From a virus, in the IMG/VR virus record IMGVR_UViG_3300042509_002852, positions 1 through 33,630 of that record: a DNA stretch of 33,630 nt; one strand, written 5' to 3'. Below, piece by piece: positions 31,054 to 33,630 of this stretch. The position numbers and the translations under genes are program-made. Position 1 is the first letter of the stretch; the number at the start of each line of letters is the position of its first letter. Below the pieces are notes generated by a model. The model ran no database searches, was not told the DNA's origin, and worked only from the letters and a program-made list of their open reading frames with translations.

Positions 31054-32079
31054 ATGGCTTTCGAAGAGAAGTTGTTTGCAAACGTCTATGACGTTGTGGC
31101 AGCATATGAAGCGGGCTTTTTGGGTGCATTATGCGATCCCGAAAAAACAGCCCAGCTTCAGGCAGAAATTGCTGCTGCGGGCGGCCTTCCCGACGGAGCC
31201 ATGGCGTGCTCTACCTTTGGCCTGGAAGACTCAGGTAAAGACAAACTCAGCCTGACGTTTCTTGAAATTCTTAAACTGTACCCGGACTGTTTGCCGGGCG
31301 GAGCACAGGGGCGCGGCGACTGCGTAAGTTGGTCGACGCGTAACGCGTGCTTAACCACGATGTGCACAGACATCACAAGTGGGCAGCCTGACGAAGTTTC
31401 AGGCCGGCTTGAGGGTGCACCCGAGGTTAGTGACGAGGCACGCTTAAACGGCGTGTTGAGCACGGAAGCATTTTATAATTGGCGCCGGCACTCCGGCGAC
31501 GGTTGGTTCTGCTCTGACGCTGTTAAAGTCGCGATGAACGACAGCGGCATGTGGCTGCGAAAAAAGTATGACGAAATTGGTGTAGATCTGACCCGTTACA
31601 GTTCGCGTAACGCGGGGCTGTATGGCAATAAAACGCCGCCGGAAGCGTGGCGGCAAATCGGCAAAGATCATCTTATCCGCACAGCGACAGTGCTTCATAC
31701 ATATGAAGAACTCCGCGACATGCTGGCGAACGGTTATGGGATTAGCTCGTGCGGTAGTGAGGGCTTTGAATCAAATCGTGACGCTAATGGCGTCAGCCGC
31801 CGCACAAAACAATGGGCGCACGCGATGGCGTATATCGCTGTAGACGACCGGCCGGAAATTATTAAACTCTACAAAGAACCGCTGGTGCTGGTCCAAAATT
31901 CTTGGGGTGATTGGAACGATGGTCCGAGAATTATTTACGGTACAAACATCAGTATTCCCGTCGGCTCATTTTGGTCGCGATGGTCGGACATCAAGAATCG
32001 CGACATGATTGCGGTGTCTGGTGCGGCCGGTTGGCCGCCTAAGAAACTCAAGAGCTACGGCGCTCGCGGCAACATTTAA
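31054..32079 (+). CDS. Papain-like (C1-type) cysteine protease
   Basis: 341 residues, GGAGAG before the ATG. The catalytic set is visible in C1 order: Cys90 in GRGDCVSWST, His256 in WAHAMAY, and Asn282 in VQNSWGDW. A Gln nearby (QGRG) would form the oxyanion hole. Residues 1-80 may act as a prodomain or separate helical domain (EEKLFANVYDVVAAYEAG). No signal peptide is seen. The C-terminus is basic. Papain-like enzymes are uncommon in phages; possible roles are envelope-protein cleavage or processing of virion proteins. Confidence 0.9.
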   Translation: MAFEEKLFANVYDVVAAYEAGFLGALCDPEKTAQLQAEIAAAGGLPDGAMACSTFGLEDSGKDKLSLTFLEILKLYPDCLPGGAQGRGDCVSWSTRNACLTTMCTDITSGQPDEVSGRLEGAPEVSDEARLNGVLSTEAFYNWRRHSGDGWFCSDAVKVAMNDSGMWLRKKYDEIGVDLTRYSSRNAGLYGNKTPPEAWRQIGKDHLIRTATVLHTYEELRDMLANGYGISSCGSEGFESNRDANGVSRRTKQWAHAMAYIAVDDRPEIIKLYKEPLVLVQNSWGDWNDGPRIIYGTNISIPVGSFWSRWSDIKNRDMIAVSGAAGWPPKKLKSYGARGNI

Positions 32080-32089
32080 CGAGGTTTTT

Positions 32090-32413
32090 ATGTTTAACTG
32101 GCTTTTTTGGTTATTAAGCCTTTTTACTGCGGCGGCGCCGGCCGACCCAAACTTTGTTCCCGCAGTGGCAGCCGAGGCCGCTTATGCGTCTTTGATTCAC
32201 GTCGCGCCGGATACGGCACCAAAGCCGGACACAAAAGACTGTAAGACATGTAACGGCACAGGCCGGGTCCGATCTGGCGATGGCCAGGGTTGGACAAAAT
32301 GCCCCGACTGCGAAAACCGCACGGGCATGCGGGCTATTGACGCCCCGGCGGAAAAACTAACGGCACCCGGAAAAGGCTGGCCCGCTAGAAGTGTTTCGGC
32401 TGACGCCCAGTAA
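32090..32413 (+). CDS. Anchored or exported protein with a DnaJ-type zinc finger
   Basis: 107 residues from the ATG at 32090, with GAGG at 32081-32084. A hydrophobic N-terminus (FNWLFWLLSLFTAAAPA) suggests a signal or TM segment. CKTCNGTG (Cys51, Cys54) and CPDC (Cys71, Cys74) make a DnaJ-like zinc finger, in a 24-residue span. The C-terminal 30 residues are basic and Pro-rich. Such fingers bind unfolded protein or act as disulfide/thiol sites. An upstream in-frame start at 32009 lies inside the protease gene and is rejected. Confidence 0.78.
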   Translation: MFNWLFWLLSLFTAAAPADPNFVPAVAAEAAYASLIHVAPDTAPKPDTKDCKTCNGTGRVRSGDGQGWTKCPDCENRTGMRAIDAPAEKLTAPGKGWPARSVSADAQ

Positions 32414-32422
32414 GGAAATTAC

Positions 32423-32917
32423 ATGTCTGTCCAGAAAATTACTGGAAAGTGTTACACTTTCCGGGGGTTAAAGTTCTACGCTCAGAACGGCTTTGTTTGT
32501 CTTCATGACGAAGACACCGGCGATTTTTTTGTGCTAACCCGCAAAGAGTTTCTTTTGCGAGCGCAGGCACTGAGCGACGAAGCCAAGCGACTGCGGCACA
32601 TTGCCGCCACAAACCCGAGTAAAGCTTCCTGGCTTTCCGCGGATCGCATGGATTTACAGCAGGCTATTGATAATATGGTGGCCTGCACCCAGGAGGCCCG
32701 CGAGCAGGGAGACCGAAATGACCCTGTAGTCGACGAGTGGTTTAGGCGACATCGCCCCGGCAAAAAGAGTAAGATATCTTTGGCCAGCGGTGCTAATTTT
32801 AATACGGCACTGCCCGGTGTTTTACCGATCGGGAAAGATACTGGAAAGCACGTAACCCCGGACTTTACTGCCGGGCAATCCGCACCAAAGAAACTGATTT
32901 TGCCGGGAGATTTTTAA
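32423..32917 (+). CDS. Hypothetical phage protein
   Basis: 164 residues, AAGGAA 7 bases before the ATG. N-terminal beta-rich part (KCYTFRGLKFYAQNGFVCLHD, DFFVLTRKEFLL; written here in two pieces), a central helix (about 45-110), then a Lys/Gly/Pro-rich tail (about 110-164) with LPGVLPIG and LILPGDF. No domain recognised. The next gene starts 2 bases downstream. It sits next to FG-like tagged genes, so a virion role is possible but unproven. Confidence 0.66.
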   Translation: MSVQKITGKCYTFRGLKFYAQNGFVCLHDEDTGDFFVLTRKEFLLRAQALSDEAKRLRHIAATNPSKASWLSADRMDLQQAIDNMVACTQEAREQGDRNDPVVDEWFRRHRPGKKSKISLASGANFNTALPGVLPIGKDTGKHVTPDFTAGQSAPKKLILPGDF

Positions 32918-32918
32918 T

Positions 32919-33311
32919 ATGGACATGACCCCTAACGAGGCTTTTCGGCTCGGGTTCATTACCCGCTGCGCCGAAGAGGGTCTAAACGGCGATCAACTAC
33001 AGCAGCGCATTAAACTGGCAGCTGAGAAAAAAGCCTACATGAACTACATTTTACCGACGCTGTTACTTGGCGGTGGTATTGGGCTTGCGAGCCAGGCACC
33101 TGGCGTGACGGGTACAGCACTTGGTCTGCCAGCTGCCGCCGGGCTGGGCATAGGTGCTGGCCTTGGTTACGGCGCGGCACGGGTTACAGAACCCGACATC
33201 TCAGCCGATGACATTAAAGCTATGGAACTTGCGGACACCTACAAGATCTACGCTGCCCGGGCTAAAGCTAACCGGAAAGCACAGAAATACCGACAAAGCA
33301 GGAGCATATGA
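32919..33311 (+). CDS. Small glycine-zipper protein with LG-type tag
   Basis: 130 residues. N-terminus has AFRLGFITRCAEEGL, a form of the tag in which FG is LG, followed by a helix (DQLQQRIKLAAEKKA). Glycine-zipper hydrophobic stretches at about 45-75 (LLLGGGIGLAS, GLGIGAGLGYGAA) form a hairpin. A conserved-looking helix follows (DISADDIKAMELADTYK). The stop overlaps the next ATG (ATGA). It belongs to the same class as the proteins at 7018, 7561 and 13989. Confidence 0.76.
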   Translation: MDMTPNEAFRLGFITRCAEEGLNGDQLQQRIKLAAEKKAYMNYILPTLLLGGGIGLASQAPGVTGTALGLPAAAGLGIGAGLGYGAARVTEPDISADDIKAMELADTYKIYAARAKANRKAQKYRQSRSI

Positions 33312-33630
33312 GCACGCGTAAATATCACGCAGAAGTTGGTGGCGGCCAGCACGGGCAGCATGCTCTGAATTGGCCGGGCACGATGGACGGTTTTCCGGTT
33401 ATTGGTAGTGATGCTGCACTTGGAAATCTTAAGCAGGATGAGGTTGAAAATCTTGAACTGCAGTACGACTTTAAGTCAAAAATGTTTGTTTTGTGGGACG
33501 AAAAGCAAAAAGCAGAGTTTGACGAGATAAACGATAAAATAGTAAACGGCTGGTATAGGCTGCTTAAACGCAGCGACCATTGGGACGAAGAAAACAACCA
33601 TTACCGCGTCTGGTTAGAGTGGTTCCAGGT
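33308..33630 (+). CDS. Hypothetical phage protein (3' end outside the window)
   Basis: At least 107 residues, running off the right edge. The ATG overlaps the previous stop. The start STRKYHAEVGGGQHGQHALN is His/Gly-rich; then NWPGTMDGFPVIG and an acidic helical region (WDEKQKAEFDEINDK, DHWDEENNHY). I recognise the general layout from phage proteins but no function. The window ends inside the gene. Confidence 0.68.
   Translation, partial: MSTRKYHAEVGGGQHGQHALNWPGTMDGFPVIGSDAALGNLKQDEVENLELQYDFKSKMFVLWDEKQKAEFDEINDKIVNGWYRLLKRSDHWDEENNHYRVWLEWFQ

Overview
The window reads as part of the genome of a large tailed phage (Caudoviricetes-like) that infects a bacterium. Genes are tightly packed and almost all on the + strand, and many starts overlap the previous stop (ATGA, TAATG). 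Clear AGGAG-type ribosome sites point to a bacterial host. Phage-typical products include a PhoH-like ATPase, an HNH nuclease, holin-like membrane proteins, a lone tRNA and a protein beginning MPFRSEKQRRYLW. I see no integrase, terminase, portal, capsid or polymerase, so the family and host stay open. No CRISPR array, insertion sequence or rRNA is visible.

Layout. 1-550: the tail of a coiled-coil gene and a small gene, each followed by a strong intrinsic terminator. 554-889: the only convincing minus-strand gene, an exported thioredoxin. 982-8238: a Cys-rich DUF6321-like protein, a Pro/Ala-rich protein, a 1246-residue modular adhesin ending in a metzincin protease, and two glycine-zipper proteins. 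8362-13862: a trypsin-like protease, a small membrane protein, a 1151-residue SNF2 helicase with a glycine-zipper tail, an HEWAH metallopeptidase, a 41-residue Cys-rich protein and an HNH nuclease. 13989-17905: two paralogous glycine-zipper proteins, a zinc ribbon, a cupin and a 608-residue Pro/Ala-rich protein. 17953-24065: mainly enzymes (PhoH, two methyltransferases, a PD-(D/E)XK nuclease, a ferritin-like protein, a HAD phosphatase, an actin-like ATPase with a membrane-anchored neighbour, and a degenerate GDPD-like protein). 24066-24430: a gene-free region rich in inverted repeats. 24431-33630: a holin-like pair, tRNA-Asn, a 2H-phosphoesterase/P-loop-kinase fusion, many small membrane proteins, an MMP-like matrixin with a cysteine switch, a papain-like protease, a DnaJ-type zinc-finger protein and further proteins of unknown function.

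How the genes may work together (inference). At least eight proteins carry glycine-zipper hydrophobic hairpins, and six carry a short aromatic-FG or LG tag near one end. With five peptidases of four types and an SNF2 motor that also carries such hairpins, this suggests a set of virion-borne proteins that cross and remodel the host envelope during DNA entry. The tag could be a packaging signal. The RNA end-processing fusion beside a tRNA gene suggests RNA repair. None of this is proven by the sequence alone.
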